From Cyanobium sp. ATX 6A2 (GTDB lineage: Bacteria > Cyanobacteriota > Cyanobacteriia > PCC-6307 > Cyanobiaceae), in NCBI RefSeq assembly GCF_024346355.1, contig NZ_JAGQCU010000003.1:175871-239870 (forward strand): a DNA stretch of 64,000 nucleotides. Reading direction: 5' to 3'. Below, piece after piece: positions 38,531-50,166 of this stretch. The notes under the pieces are model-generated. The model was not told the DNA's origin. It worked only from the letters and a program-made list of their open reading frames with translations, and searched no databases. The translations under genes and the position numbers were made by a program. Within the stretch, counting starts at the first letter, position 1. Each line of letters begins with the position of its first letter.

Positions 38531-40453
38531 TCAGACGACGGCCGGCTGGGCGCTGCCTGGTATGCGCAGCACCTGACCGAAGTGGTCGCTGATGCGCTCG
38601 GCCATCTGGGCCGGGGTGAGCCCCAGGGCCTGCTTGCTCTGGTCGGGGCTGGCGTGGTCCACCAGCAAATCGGGGATGCCGATCCGCAGCACCGGCACCG
38701 TCACGCCGTGGTCGTTGAGGCTCTCCACCACAGCGGCACCGAAACCACCCGGGAGAGCGCCCTCCTCCATGGTCACGATCCGGCCGATGCGGCGGGCCAT
38801 GGGCAGGATCAGGGCCTCATCGAGGGGGCGCAGGAAGCGGGCGTTGATCACCGCGGCCCGCACGCCCTGTTCCTGCAGCAGCCCGGCGGTGGCCAGGGCC
38901 GGATGGACCATGGCGCCGTAGGCCACGATCAGCAGGTCGTCGCCGTTGGTGAGCAGTTCGCCGCGGCCGATCTGCAACGGTTCAAAGCCCTCCTCGGCCA
39001 GGGGCATGCCCTCGCCCTCACCCCGTGGAATGCGCAGGGCACAGGGCCCGTGGTGCTGAATGGCCGTCACCAGCATGCGTTGCAGTTCGGACTCATCCTT
39101 GGGGGCCATCACCGTGAAGTTGGGCACGGCCCGCAGGTAGCTGATGTCGTACTGGCCCTGATGGGTAGGGCCATCGGCGCCGACGATGCCGGCCCGGTCG
39201 AGCACGAAGGTGACCGGCAGCTTCTGGATGCCCACATCGTGGATGAGCTGGTCGTAGGCGCGCTGCAGGAAGGTGCTGTAGATGGCCACCACCGGCTTCA
39301 GACCCTCACAGGCCATGCCGGCGGCCATGGTCACGGCGTGCTGCTCGGCAATGCCCACATCGAAATACTGATCCGGCAGCGCCTTCTCCAGCAGATCGAG
39401 GCCGGTGCCGGTGGCCATCGCCGCGGTGATGCCCACCACGGTGGGGTCCTGCTCGCACAGCTTCACCAGCGTCTGGCCGAACACCTTGCTGTAGCTGGGC
39501 GGCTTGGGCTTGCTGGAGGGATGGGCCTTGCCGGTGGTGAGGTCGAAGGCACCCTGGGCGTGGTAGCCCACCTGATCGGCTTCGGCGTAGGGATAGCCCT
39601 TGCCCTTGGTGGTGGCCACATGCACCAACACCGGGCCGTCGTGGGCGTGGGCCTGCTCGAACACCTTCACCATGCCGGCGATGTCGTGGCCATCGATCGG
39701 GCCCATGTAGGTGAAGCCGAGTTCCTCGAACACGGCGCCAAGCTTGGGCACCGCCAGGCGCTTCATGCTCTCCTTGAGGTTCTTGAGCTCGGGGGGCAGT
39801 TCGCCGTGCATGAACGGCAGATGCTTGATCGCCTCCTCGGCGTTGTCCTGCAGGAACTGCAGGGGCGGGCTGTGCCGCATGCGGTTGAGGTGGGTGGAGA
39901 GCGCCCCCACCGGCGGACTGATCGACATGTCGTTGTCGTTCAGCACCACCAGCAGGCGGGTGTGGGGCAGGTGACCGGCGTGGTTGATGGCCTCCAGGGC
40001 CATGCCGCCGGTGAGGGCACCGTCGCCGATCACCGCCACGCACTTGAAGTCCTCAGCACGGCGATCGCGGGCCAGGGCCATGCCCAGGGCCGCCGAGATG
40101 GAGGTGCTGGCGTGGCCGGCGCCGAAGTGGTCGAAGCGGCTCTCGCCGCGCTTGAGATAACCCGCCACACCGCCCTGCTGGCGCAGGCTGTCAAAGTTGT
40201 GGTAGCGGCCGGTGATCAGCTTGTGGGGGTAGGCCTGGTGGCCCACGTCCCACACCACCTTGTCGTGGTCGAGATCGAGGGTCTGGTAGAGAGCCAGGGT
40301 GAGCTCCACCACCCCCAGGCCAGGCCCGAGGTGACCGCCGCTGGTGCTCACCACCTCCAGATGGCGCTCGCGGATCTGGCGGGCGATCGCTTCGAGTTCG
40401 GTGACGCTGAGGCCGTGCAGCTGGTTGGGGTGGCTCAGCTCGCTGAGATGCAT
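38531..40453 (-). CDS. dxs: 1-deoxy-D-xylulose-5-phosphate synthase
   Basis: The 640-residue thiamine diphosphate enzyme condenses pyruvate with glyceraldehyde-3-phosphate, the first step of the MEP isoprenoid pathway that feeds carotenoid, quinone and chlorophyll phytyl synthesis. Motifs seen are the TPP-binding [29 protein letters not shown] and the transketolase signature [15 protein letters not shown]. The [20 protein letters not shown] opening fits the cyanobacterial N-terminus, so ATG 40453 was used although the frame stays open to 40546. It is divergent from ilvA across 73 bp. Confidence 0.97.
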   Translation of the reverse strand: MHLSELSHPNQLHGLSVTELEAIARQIRERHLEVVSTSGGHLGPGLGVVELTLALYQTLDLDHDKVVWDVGHQAYPHKLITGRYHNFDSLRQQGGVAGYLKRGESRFDHFGAGHASTSISAALGMALARDRRAEDFKCVAVIGDGALTGGMALEAINHAGHLPHTRLLVVLNDNDMSISPPVGALSTHLNRMRHSPPLQFLQDNAEEAIKHLPFMHGELPPELKNLKESMKRLAVPKLGAVFEELGFTYMGPIDGHDIAGMVKVFEQAHAHDGPVLVHVATTKGKGYPYAEADQVGYHAQGAFDLTTGKAHPSSKPKPPSYSKVFGQTLVKLCEQDPTVVGITAAMATGTGLDLLEKALPDQYFDVGIAEQHAVTMAAGMACEGLKPVVAIYSTFLQRAYDQLIHDVGIQKLPVTFVLDRAGIVGADGPTHQGQYDISYLRAVPNFTVMAPKDESELQRMLVTAIQHHGPCALRIPRGEGEGMPLAEEGFEPLQIGRGELLTNGDDLLIVAYGAMVHPALATAGLLQEQGVRAAVINARFLRPLDEALILPMARRIGRIVTMEEGALPGGFGAAVVESLNDHGVTVPVLRIGIPDLLVDHASPDQSKQALGLTPAQMAERISDHFGQVLRIPGSAQPAVV

Positions 40454-40526
40454 TCCGACCCTTGTAGTGAGGTGCAATCTAGGGGGGGCTTCCGGAGGGC
40501 CGGTGCCGATTGCAACACTGGGCGCC

Positions 40527-42074
40527 ATGGGTGAGCTTCCAGCCAACGACGGTTACCTGCAGCGGATCCTGCGGGCCCGGGTCTACGACGTGGCGATCGA
40601 GTCGCCCCTCGATGAGGCGCCCAACCTCTCCGCCCGGCTGCACAACCGGGTGCTGCTCAAACGTGAGGACCTGCAGCCGGTGTTCAGCTTCAAGCTGCGC
40701 GGCGCCTACAACAAGATGGCCGGCCTCAGCCCGGCGGAACTGGAGCGGGGCGTGATCGCCGCCAGCGCCGGCAACCATGCCCAGGGCGTGGCGCTCAGCG
40801 CCCAGCGGCTGGGCTGCCGGGCCGTGATCGTGATGCCCGTGACCACGCCGGAGATGAAGGTGAGGGCGGTGGCGGCCCGCGGAGCGGAGGTGGTGCTGCA
40901 CGGCGACAACTACGACGCCGCCTGCGCCGAAGCCACCCGCCTGGCCGCCGAGCGCGGGCTGAGCTTCATCCATCCGTTCGACGATCCCGAGGTGATCGCC
41001 GGCCAGGGCACCATCGCTCTGGAGATCCTGCGCCAGTGCTCCACTCCACCCGATGCCATCTACGTGGCCGTGGGCGGCGGCGGCCTGATCGCCGGCATCG
41101 CCACCTACGTGAAGGCGCTCTGGCCGCAGGTGGAGATCATTGGCGTGGAGCCGGTGGATGCCGACGCCATGGCCCGCTCCCTGGCCTGCGGCGAGCGGGT
41201 GCGGTTGGAGCAGGTGGGCCTGTTCGCCGACGGGGTGGCCGTGCGCCAGGTGGGCGTGCACACCTTCGCCCTGGCCCAGCGCCATGTGGACCGGATGGTC
41301 ACCGTGACCACCGATGAGATCTGCGCCGCCATCAAGGACGTGTTCGAGGACACCCGCTCGATCCTCGAGCCCGCCGGCGCCCTGGCGGTGGCGGGCATGA
41401 AGATCGATGTGGCCAACCGCGAGCTGCGCAACCGCTGCCTGGTGGCGGTGGCCTGCGGCGCCAACATGAATTTCGCCCGGCTGCGCTTCGTGGCCGAGCG
41501 GGCCGAGCTGGGGGAGGAACGCGAAGCGATGCTGGCGGTGGAGATCCCCGAGCAGCCCGGCAGCCTGCGCCGGTTCTGCGCGGCCCTGGGCGAGCGCAGC
41601 CTCACCGAGTTCAGCTACCGCCTCGCCGATCCACGGCTGGCCCACATTTTCGTGGGCGTTCAGATCCGCGACCGCAACGACACCGAAGGCCTGATGGCCC
41701 GACTGAAGAGCGCCGGCTTCCCCTGCCTGGATCTGAGCGCCAACGAGCTCGCCAAGCTGCATCTGCGCCACATGGTGGGCGGCCGGCTGCCGGCCAGTGC
41801 CGCTCCGGCCCTCAAACAGGGAGAGGAACTGCTGTATCGCTTCGAGTTTCCGGAGAAGCCGGGCGCCCTGATGGCCTTTGTGAACGCCCTTCAGGCCAGC
41901 TGGAACATCAGCATCTTCCATTACCGGAACCATGGCGCCGATGTGGGCCGGATCGTGGTGGGAGTGCAGGTGCCGCCGGCGGAGCGGCAGCAGTGGCAGG
42001 CGTTTCTGGACGGACTGGACTACCGGCACTGGGAAGAGAGCGCCAATCCGGCCTACCGGCTGTTCCTGGGTTGA
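40527..42074 (+). CDS. ilvA: Threonine ammonia-lyase, biosynthetic
   Basis: The 515-residue PLP enzyme deaminates threonine to 2-oxobutanoate for isoleucine synthesis. The catalytic lysine lies in [11 protein letters not shown], the phosphate loop is VGGGGLIAG, and two C-terminal ACT-like regulatory domains (about 330-420 and 425-510; starts [13 protein letters not shown] and [14 protein letters not shown]) bind isoleucine and valine. This is the long allosteric form. ATG 40527 was chosen because upstream in-frame codons overlap dxs antisense. scpB follows 49 bp downstream. Confidence 0.97.
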   Translation: MGELPANDGYLQRILRARVYDVAIESPLDEAPNLSARLHNRVLLKREDLQPVFSFKLRGAYNKMAGLSPAELERGVIAASAGNHAQGVALSAQRLGCRAVIVMPVTTPEMKVRAVAARGAEVVLHGDNYDAACAEATRLAAERGLSFIHPFDDPEVIAGQGTIALEILRQCSTPPDAIYVAVGGGGLIAGIATYVKALWPQVEIIGVEPVDADAMARSLACGERVRLEQVGLFADGVAVRQVGVHTFALAQRHVDRMVTVTTDEICAAIKDVFEDTRSILEPAGALAVAGMKIDVANRELRNRCLVAVACGANMNFARLRFVAERAELGEEREAMLAVEIPEQPGSLRRFCAALGERSLTEFSYRLADPRLAHIFVGVQIRDRNDTEGLMARLKSAGFPCLDLSANELAKLHLRHMVGGRLPASAAPALKQGEELLYRFEFPEKPGALMAFVNALQASWNISIFHYRNHGADVGRIVVGVQVPPAERQQWQAFLDGLDYRHWEESANPAYRLFLG

Positions 42075-42123
42075 AGCCCGGGCCCGGGGCTGCTTATCTG
42101 ATCCTGAGCTCCGGCTCGGCCTG

Positions 42124-42663
42124 ATGCGCAGTCCCTTGAGCAGCCCCCCAAGCGACACCAACCCTGCAGACGGCCTCTCACTGCCGGCCCGGCTTGAGGC
42201 GATCCTCTATCTCAAGGGCAGGCCCCTGAGCCTGGCCGAGCTGGCCGAGCTGGCCGGGGTGGACCGGGACGTGGCGGAGCTGGGGCTGATCACGCTGATG
42301 GCCGACTACGCCCATCGCGACACCGCCCTGGAGGTGCGCCAGGAGGGCCGCCGCTACAGCCTGCAGCTGCGCGACGGACTGGCGGGGCTGGTTCAGAACC
42401 TGCTGCCGGTGGACCTCTCCACCGCAACCCTGCGCACCTTGGCCACCATCGCCCTGCGCAAGCGCATCCTCCAGTCGGAGCTGGTGGAGTTGCGCGGCTC
42501 CGGTGCCTACGAGCACATCAAGGAGCTGCTGGCCCAGAACTTCATCGAGCGCCGGCGCCAGAGTGCGGGCCGCTCCTACTGGCTGAATCTGAGCGAGAAG
42601 TTCCACCGCACCTTCGCCGTCCGGGCCGAGGAGATGCAGACGCAGCCATCGCGGGCTGCATAG
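42124..42663 (+). CDS. scpB: Segregation and condensation protein B
   Basis: The 179-residue protein has two winged-helix domains typical of ScpB, which with ScpA and SMC compacts and segregates chromosomes. Recognisable parts are LEAILYLKGRPLSLAELAELAG at the start and TLRTLATIALRKRILQSELVELRGSGAYEHIKELL in the second domain. The RGSGAYEHIKELL segment is the usual signature. ATG 42124 follows a 49-bp gap after ilvA. The YggT gene lies 44 bp downstream. Confidence 0.93.
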   Translation: MRSPLSSPPSDTNPADGLSLPARLEAILYLKGRPLSLAELAELAGVDRDVAELGLITLMADYAHRDTALEVRQEGRRYSLQLRDGLAGLVQNLLPVDLSTATLRTLATIALRKRILQSELVELRGSGAYEHIKELLAQNFIERRRQSAGRSYWLNLSEKFHRTFAVRAEEMQTQPSRAA

Positions 42664-42707
42664 AGTTCAATCCGTTCCATCCCATTCTCCCCGCGTCCCA
42701 CCAAGCC

Positions 42708-42995
42708 ATGGAAGTCCTCGCCCAGCTGCTGCTGGTGGTCAGCAACACCCTGCAGATCTATTCCCTGATCCTGCTGGTGCGCGTGCTGCTCACCTGGTTC
42801 CCGAACCTCGACTGGAGCAATCCGGTGCTCAGCACGGTGAGCTCGATCACCGACCCCTACCTGGGGGTGTTCCGCGGGTTGATCCCGCCGATCGGAGGCC
42901 TCGACCTCTCGGCAATCCTGGCCTTCCTGGCGCTCAGCTTCGGCCAGCAGATCCTCGGCAGTCTGAGCATGAGCGTGCTGGCGGGGGCCTACTGA
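42708..42995 (+). CDS. YggT family membrane protein
   Basis: The 95-residue protein has the YggT/Ycf19 layout: two hydrophobic segments around the motif VLLTWFPNLDWSNP and SSITDPYLGVFRGLIPPIGGLDLSAILAFL. Members of the family influence chloroplast nucleoid distribution (YLMG) or osmotic tolerance and cell division in bacteria. The specific function here is unknown. Start ATG 42708 is supported by the family opening. It is convergent with the secreted protein gene, separated by 26 bp. Confidence 0.9.
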   Translation: MEVLAQLLLVVSNTLQIYSLILLVRVLLTWFPNLDWSNPVLSTVSSITDPYLGVFRGLIPPIGGLDLSAILAFLALSFGQQILGSLSMSVLAGAY

Positions 42996-43021
42996 ACGCC
43001 GGCGCCGGGCCCAGGGCCTGT

Positions 43022-43498
43022 TCAGTCGGCCAGGGCCTGTTCGAGCGGCAGCAACTCATCGCCTTCGCCGGCCCGGGTGCGCACCGGCGCCGAGAAGCCC
43101 CGGGCCCGCACGCTCCGGAACGTGAGCGGATCGGGCGTGCCCGACGGCACCGCCAGGCGCAGGGCAAAGCTGGAGCGGCCGGGAGGTACATCGCCGATTG
43201 ACCCCACCCGGGTGCGGTTCTGCAGCACCGGCTCTCCACTGGCGTCGAGGATGCGGGCGTACACATCGGTGTCGAACACCGGCCGCCGCCCGGAGTTCTC
43301 CACCATCCCCCGCAGGGCGTAGCAGCGGGCCCCGCCGGAGCGGGAGCGATCGGGCTGGGCCGCCACATCCGAGGCCGGACACGGCTCAAGGGTCAGCTCC
43401 GAAACGGCGAGATCAGCCGCCCAGGCGGGGCCGGGTGCCAGCAGCAGCAGGCCCACGAGCAGCCCCAGAAGCCAGCCAGCCCGGAACGCTCGCCTCAC
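43022..43498 (-). CDS. Exported conserved hypothetical protein
   Basis: The 158-residue protein has a strong signal peptide (GWLLGLLVGLLLLAPGPAWA, cleavage expected after AWA), so it is periplasmic or lumenal. The mature part looks like a small beta-sandwich with RGMVENSGRRPVFDTDVYARI and a PPGRSSFALRL segment, reminiscent of DUF3426-like or FxLYD-type domains, but no firm family is recognised. The GTG start overlaps the stop of the MazG-like gene by 4 bp, so the two are translated together. Confidence 0.68.
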   Translation of the reverse strand: MRRAFRAGWLLGLLVGLLLLAPGPAWAADLAVSELTLEPCPASDVAAQPDRSRSGGARCYALRGMVENSGRRPVFDTDVYARILDASGEPVLQNRTRVGSIGDVPPGRSSFALRLAVPSGTPDPLTFRSVRARGFSAPVRTRAGEGDELLPLEQALAD

Positions 43499-43824
43499 CG
43501 CTGATCTCCCTCACCGGCAATCACGTTACGGGCGGCACGGCTGGCCAGCTTGTCGAGATTGGCCTGGGCCACCCGCTCAAGCTCGAGCCCCAGCTCGGTG
43601 GCCAGCTGGGCCACATACCAGAGCACGTCTCCCAGCTCCAGCTCCAGGGCCCGGATCACCTCGGGTGAGAACTCACCGCCGCGGTCGCGGATCACCTTCT
43701 TCACCTTGTCGGCCACCTCGCCGGCCTCCCCGCAGAGCCCCAGGGTGGGATAGATCGGGTTGGCGCCAGCGCCCGGGTAGCGGGCGGTGTGCCGCGACTG
43801 GCGCTGGTAAGTGTGCAGATCCAC
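43495..43824 (-). CDS. MazG-family nucleotide pyrophosphohydrolase
   Basis: The 109-residue protein is a single MazG domain that hydrolyses nucleoside triphosphates to monophosphates plus pyrophosphate, likely sanitising aberrant nucleotides. Metal-binding motifs GLCGEAGEVADKVKK and LELELGDVLWYVAQLA (the ExxE-12-ExxxD pattern) are clear. GTG 43824 was chosen because the domain begins at VDLHTYQRQS, and upstream codons in the frame run into pyk antisense. Divergent pyk starts 57 bp away. Confidence 0.88.
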   Translation of the reverse strand: MDLHTYQRQSRHTARYPGAGANPIYPTLGLCGEAGEVADKVKKVIRDRGGEFSPEVIRALELELGDVLWYVAQLATELGLELERVAQANLDKLASRAARNVIAGEGDQR

Positions 43825-43881
43825 GCAGTGCCGGCGAAATGGGGGGACGATGGTAGTTTCACCCGGGCTTATGGCGCACCG

Positions 43882-45666
43882 ATGCATCACAGCGATCTCA
43901 TGCGTCGAACCAAGATCGTGGCCACCATCGGGCCCGCCACCGAATCACCCGAACGCCTGCGGGAGCTGATCGCGGCCGGTGCCAGCACCTTCCGGCTCAA
44001 CTTCTCCCACGGCGATCACAGCGAACACGCCGCCCGCATCGCCACGATCCGCCAGGTGTCCACCGAACTGGGGGTGCATGTGGGCATCCTTCAGGACCTG
44101 CAGGGCCCGAAGATCCGCCTGGGGCGCTTCGCCGACGGCCCGATCAGCCTGCACACCGGCGACAGCTTCGATCTCACCTCCAGGCCGGTGAGCTGCAACG
44201 AAACGATCGCAACCGTCACCTACGAGGGCCTGGCGGAGGAAGTGCCGCAGGGCAGCCGCATCCTGCTGGATGACGGCCGGGTGGAGATGGTGGTGGAGGG
44301 GGTGGACCAGGCCCAGCAGACCCTGCACTGCCGGGTGAGCGTGGGCGGGGTGCTCTCTAACAACAAGGGGGTGAACTTCCCCGACGTGCAGCTCTCGATC
44401 CGGGCCCTCACCGAAAAGGACCGCATCGACCTGGCCTTCGGCCTCGACCAGGGCGTGGACTGGGTGGCGCTGAGCTTCGTGCGCAATCCCTCGGATATGC
44501 GCGAGATCAAGGAGCTGATCGCCAGGCACGGCTACAGCACGCCGGTGGTGGCCAAGATCGAGAAATTCGAGGCCATCGACCAGATCGACGACATCCTGCT
44601 GCTCTGCGACGGGGTGATGGTGGCCCGCGGCGACCTGGGCGTGGAGATGCCGGCGGAGGAAGTGCCGCTGCTGCAGAAGGAGCTGATCCGCAAGGCCAAC
44701 AGCCTCGGCATTCCGGTGATCACCGCCACCCAGATGCTCGATTCGATGGTGAGCTGCCCCCGGCCCACCCGTGCCGAGGTGAGCGATGTGGCCAACGCCA
44801 TCCTCGACGGCACCGACGCGGTGATGCTCTCCAACGAGAGCGCGGTGGGCGACTTTCCCGTGGAGGCCGTGGCCACCATGGCCACCATCGCCCGCCGCAT
44901 CGAGCGCGATTACCCCCAGCGGGTGATCGACAGCCGCATGGCCAGCACGATCCCCAACGCCATCTGCCAGGCGGTGAGCACGATCGCCCGCAACCTCAAC
45001 GCCGCAGCGATCCTTCCCCTCACCGAAAGCGGCGCCACGGCCCGCAACGTGAGCAAGTTCCGCCCCAGCACCCCGATCCTGGCGATCACCGGCGAGGAGC
45101 GGGTGGCCCGGCAGCTGCAGCTGAGCTGGGGTGTGAGCCCGCTGCTGGTGAAGGACCAGAACTCCTCCACCGGCACCTTCAGCATCGCCATGGGCCTGGC
45201 CCGGCAGTTGGGGTTCCTGCAGGACGGCGACCTGGTGGTGCAGACCGCCGGCACCCTCACCGGCGTCAGCGGTGCCACCGACTTCATCAAGGTGGGGATG
45301 GTATCGGCGGTGCTCTCCCGCGGGGAGCCGATCGGCAGCGGCTCCGTGAGCGGGCGGGTGCGGGTGGTGCAGAACCCTGAGGCCGCTGCCGCCATCCAGA
45401 CCGGCGAGATCCTGGTGGTGCGTGAAACCACCTCGGCCTACGTGGAGGCGATCCGCAAGGCCAAGGCGGTGATCACCGAGGTGGGCGGCAGCAACAGCCA
45501 TGCGGCCCTGATGGCCCAGAGTGCCGGCATCCCGGCGATTGTGGGGGTGGTGAACGCCCTTGCCGACCTGGAGCAGGGTGAGATCGTGACCCTCGATCTG
45601 CAACGCGGCGAGGTGCACCGGGTGGCCCGCAGTCACAGTCAGGATGTCTTCGGCGCCATCCTCTAG
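43882..45666 (+). CDS. pyk: Pyruvate kinase with C-terminal PEP-utilising domain
   Basis: The 594-residue enzyme makes ATP and pyruvate from PEP. It has the N-terminal motif TKIVATIGPATESPERL, the catalytic FRLNFSHG and the active-site lysine region KIEKFEAIDQIDDIL, then the MVARGDLGVEMP signature. About 110 extra C-terminal residues (SGSVSGRVRVVQNP to GGSNSHAALMAQSAGIPAIVG) form a PEP-utilising mobile domain with its conserved TSH-like histidine motif, as in Bacillus-type long pyruvate kinases. The start at ATG 43882 is 18 nt before an alternative ATG. Confidence 0.96.
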   Translation: MHHSDLMRRTKIVATIGPATESPERLRELIAAGASTFRLNFSHGDHSEHAARIATIRQVSTELGVHVGILQDLQGPKIRLGRFADGPISLHTGDSFDLTSRPVSCNETIATVTYEGLAEEVPQGSRILLDDGRVEMVVEGVDQAQQTLHCRVSVGGVLSNNKGVNFPDVQLSIRALTEKDRIDLAFGLDQGVDWVALSFVRNPSDMREIKELIARHGYSTPVVAKIEKFEAIDQIDDILLLCDGVMVARGDLGVEMPAEEVPLLQKELIRKANSLGIPVITATQMLDSMVSCPRPTRAEVSDVANAILDGTDAVMLSNESAVGDFPVEAVATMATIARRIERDYPQRVIDSRMASTIPNAICQAVSTIARNLNAAAILPLTESGATARNVSKFRPSTPILAITGEERVARQLQLSWGVSPLLVKDQNSSTGTFSIAMGLARQLGFLQDGDLVVQTAGTLTGVSGATDFIKVGMVSAVLSRGEPIGSGSVSGRVRVVQNPEAAAAIQTGEILVVRETTSAYVEAIRKAKAVITEVGGSNSHAALMAQSAGIPAIVGVVNALADLEQGEIVTLDLQRGEVHRVARSHSQDVFGAIL

Positions 45667-45683
45667 ACAGCTCCTCAACTTCC

Positions 45684-46913
45684 ATGGCCTCCAGGTTGCC
45701 GCTGGGCGAAACCGTGGGCATGGCCCTGACCACGCTGCGCGCCAATCGCCTGCGCAGCCTGCTCACCATGCTCGGCATCGTGATCGGCAATGCCTCGGTG
45801 ATCACCCTGGTGGGCGTGGGCCGCGGCGCCCAGAACCTGGCCGCTGGCCAGCTCGACAACCTGGGGGCCAACGTGCTGTTCGTGGTGCCGGGCAGCAACG
45901 ACACCCGGCGCCAGGGCATCGACTTCCCCAAGACCCTGGTGCTCGAGGACGCCATGGCGATCGCCGAGCAGGTGCCCAGCGTCAGCCGGGTGGCACCCCA
46001 GATCACCCTCAGTGAGGTGGTGCAGTCGGGCGGGCTGAGCAGCAGCACCTCGATCAACGGGATCACGCCCGAATTCCTGCCGATCCGCCAGTTTGAGGTG
46101 GGACAGGGGCGCTTCTTCACGGCCAGCGACATCAGTGGTGTGCGCAGCGTGACCGTGATCGGCCCGGATCTGGCCACCAGGATGTTTCCCTCCGGCGCCG
46201 CCGTGGGTCAGGTGCTGCGGATCCGCAACCAGGCCTTCGAGGTGATCGGCGTGCTGCAGCCCAAGGGCGCCGTGTTCGGCCAGAACCAGGACGAGAACGC
46301 CTACGTGCCCCTGAGCACGATGGTGAACAAACTCTCAGGCCGGGACCCCACCTACGGCGTCAGCCTCAACTTCATCAGTGTGGAGGCCCGCGATTCCGAC
46401 AGCATCAACGCCGCCGCCTTTCAGATCACCAATCTGCTGCGCCAGCGGCACAACATCCTGCGTGAAGACGACTTCGCCGTGCGCTCCCAGCAGGATGCCC
46501 TCACGATCGTGGGCACCATCACCGGTGGCCTCACCCTGATGCTCGGGGCGATCGGCGGTGTGTCACTGCTGGTGGGCGGCATCGGCATCATGAACATCAT
46601 GCTGGTGTCGGTGAGCGAGCGCACCGCCGAGATCGGCCTGCGCAAGGCCCTCGGCGCCCGCAGCGGCGATGTGCTGCGGCAGTTTCTGGTGGAGTCGCTG
46701 GTGCTGGCGAGCCTGGGCGGGGTGATCGGCACGGCGGTGGGCATCGGCACCGTGACCCTGGCGGCGGCGCTGACGCCGCTGCCGGCCACGATCGGCACCG
46801 GCATGGTGCTGCTCACCGTGGGGCTGTCGGGCTCGATCGGGCTGTTCTTCGGGGTGGTGCCGGCCCGGCGGGCCGCCCAGCTGGATCCGATCGTGGCGCT
46901 GCGCAGTCTCTAG
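45684..46913 (+). CDS. MacB/FtsX-type ABC transporter permease
   Basis: The 409-residue protein has one N-terminal transmembrane segment, a large periplasmic MacB-PCD domain and three C-terminal helices. The conserved GIGIMNIMLVSVSERTAEIGLRKALGARSGDVLRQFL coupling segment is typical of MacB permeases. Family members export macrolides, lipoproteins or heat-stable toxins together with an ATPase and an adaptor. Neither partner gene is in this window, so the substrate is open. It lies 17 bp after pyk and may share its transcript. Confidence 0.9.
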   Translation: MASRLPLGETVGMALTTLRANRLRSLLTMLGIVIGNASVITLVGVGRGAQNLAAGQLDNLGANVLFVVPGSNDTRRQGIDFPKTLVLEDAMAIAEQVPSVSRVAPQITLSEVVQSGGLSSSTSINGITPEFLPIRQFEVGQGRFFTASDISGVRSVTVIGPDLATRMFPSGAAVGQVLRIRNQAFEVIGVLQPKGAVFGQNQDENAYVPLSTMVNKLSGRDPTYGVSLNFISVEARDSDSINAAAFQITNLLRQRHNILREDDFAVRSQQDALTIVGTITGGLTLMLGAIGGVSLLVGGIGIMNIMLVSVSERTAEIGLRKALGARSGDVLRQFLVESLVLASLGGVIGTAVGIGTVTLAAALTPLPATIGTGMVLLTVGLSGSIGLFFGVVPARRAAQLDPIVALRSL

Positions 46914-47100
46914 GCAGCAGCCGCTGGAGCGCTAGCCCGCAGGGCTGGGGGCGGCGGCGTGTCGCCGCACACCAACATTGCGTGCATAAAACAAAAGAAA
47001 CCTTTAAAACCTGCCTTCAAGCGCTGAAACAGTGGCTAAGGGCACCGTTCCACCTTTGGGGGGATGGCTTAGTGGAGCGGTCTGACAGCTGGGGGAATGC

Positions 47101-47391
47101 TTGGACCTGCTCACCTGCGGTTACCGCAACAGCACCGATCGCATGGTGATCGTGCGCTGCATCGGGCCTGAGGCCTTTTTTCTGGAGCGGGTGGTGTTCC
47201 CATTTGAGCTCCTGAGCTTCCAGTGCCCCGATGAAACCGAACTGGAGATCTGGACCCACGGCCTTGGCGGCCCCGATCTGCTGGAGAGGATCCCCGTGGG
47301 GCAGCTCACCCTCGAGCCCACCGACCCGCCGGGCCCGGGGCCCGGCAGCCACCAGGACGATCTGCTGGAGAGCTGGGCAACCGCTGGCTAA
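47101..47391 (+). CDS. DUF1830 family protein
   Basis: The 96-residue protein has the DUF1830 core CGYRNSTDRMVIVRCIGPEAFFLERVVFPFELLSF, a short beta-rich domain conserved in cyanobacteria. Its function is not known. The only upstream start in frame is TTG at 47101, preceded by a GGGGGA Shine-Dalgarno-like stretch at a suitable distance. An in-frame ATG lies at 47143 but would cut into the domain. ftsH begins 38 bp after the stop. Confidence 0.75.
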   Translation: MDLLTCGYRNSTDRMVIVRCIGPEAFFLERVVFPFELLSFQCPDETELEIWTHGLGGPDLLERIPVGQLTLEPTDPPGPGPGSHQDDLLESWATAG

Positions 47392-47429
47392 CGGAGCGCC
47401 GTTACAGTCGGTAAGAAAGTGTCTCAGCT

Positions 47430-49382
<1,953 letters not shown>

Positions 49383-49420
49383 CCAGGTGAGCTCCAGGAG
49401 TTGAGAGCCAGTTGGCAAGC

Positions 49421-49448
49421 AAAAGCCCGCCGAATGGCGGGCTTTTTT
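49421..49448. terminator. Bidirectional terminator between ftsH and clpP
   Basis: The arms AAAAGCCCGCC (49421-49431) and GGCGGGCTTTT (49436-49446) form an 11-bp stem around GAAT, with a T-run to 49448. The complementary strand also ends in TTTT, so it can terminate both convergent transcripts. Confidence 0.9.
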
Positions 49449-49495
49449 GTGGAACGGCGTTTTGAAGGCCGTGGAAACCGGGTGGACAGAAGTCG

Positions 49496-50098
49496 TCAGA
49501 CGGGGCGAACGGCGCGCTTTTCGATCACCTTGTCGATCAGGCCGTAGGCCACACATTCGGCCGGTGACATGAAGAAGTCACGGTCGGTATCTTCCTCAAT
49601 ACGGCTGAGGGGCTGGCCGGTGCGATCGGCCAGTTCCTGGTTGAGCTTCTTCTTGAGATAGAGGATCTCATCGGCCTGGATGCGGATGTCGCTGGCCTGG
49701 CCCCTGGCGCCGCCGAGCGGCTGGTGGATCATGATCCGCGAGTGGGTGAGGCTGCTGCGCTTGCCCTTGGTGCCCGCACAGAGCAGGAAGGCCCCCATCG
49801 AGGCGGCCAGACCCACACAGACGGTGTGCACATCGGGCTTGATGTGCTGCATGGTGTCAAAGATGCCGAGGCCGTCATAGACAGACCCCCCCGGCGAATT
49901 GACGTAGAGATAGATGTCCTTGTCGGGATCTTCGGCTTCGAGGAACAGCAGCTGGGCCACGATCCGGTTGGCGGATTCGGCCGTCACCTGCTCACCCAGG
50001 AACACGATGCGCTCCCGCAGCAGGCGCGAGTAGATGTCGAATGCCCGCTCACCCCGGCCCGACTCCTCAATCACAATCGGAATCGTCGTCACAGGCAT
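49496..50098 (-). CDS. clpP: ATP-dependent Clp protease proteolytic subunit
   Basis: The 200-residue serine protease has the catalytic triad S100 (GLAASMGAF), H125 (IMIHQPLGG) and D174 (DRDFFMS), with the hinge [12 protein letters not shown]. It forms barrel-shaped complexes with ClpC or ClpX. Cyanobacteria have several clpP/clpR copies, and this one is catalytically complete, so it is not ClpR. The start at ATG 50098 is divergent from thf1 over a 68-bp spacer. The adaptor clpS lies about 3 kb further along. Confidence 0.96.
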   Translation of the reverse strand: MPVTTIPIVIEESGRGERAFDIYSRLLRERIVFLGEQVTAESANRIVAQLLFLEAEDPDKDIYLYVNSPGGSVYDGLGIFDTMQHIKPDVHTVCVGLAASMGAFLLCAGTKGKRSSLTHSRIMIHQPLGGARGQASDIRIQADEILYLKKKLNQELADRTGQPLSRIEEDTDRDFFMSPAECVAYGLIDKVIEKRAVRPV

Positions 50099-50166
50099 CT
50101 GGAGATCGCAGCGTCGATCCTACTGAGCCCGGGCGGCTAGGGTCGCTTCACCAACAGCCGAGCAGC

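Noticed and set aside
38582..42161. Long frames antisense to dxs and ilvA
   Set aside because: Both are shadows of well-supported enzymes with catalytic motifs on the opposite strand.
43945..45678. 577-codon minus-strand frame over pyk
   Set aside because: It is antisense to pyruvate kinase. The translated sequence is rich in His and Gly and has no domain.
46914..47100. Possible small RNA or gene before the DUF1830 gene
   Set aside because: The stretch is AT-rich and promoter-like, but no conserved RNA motif or frame could be recognised.
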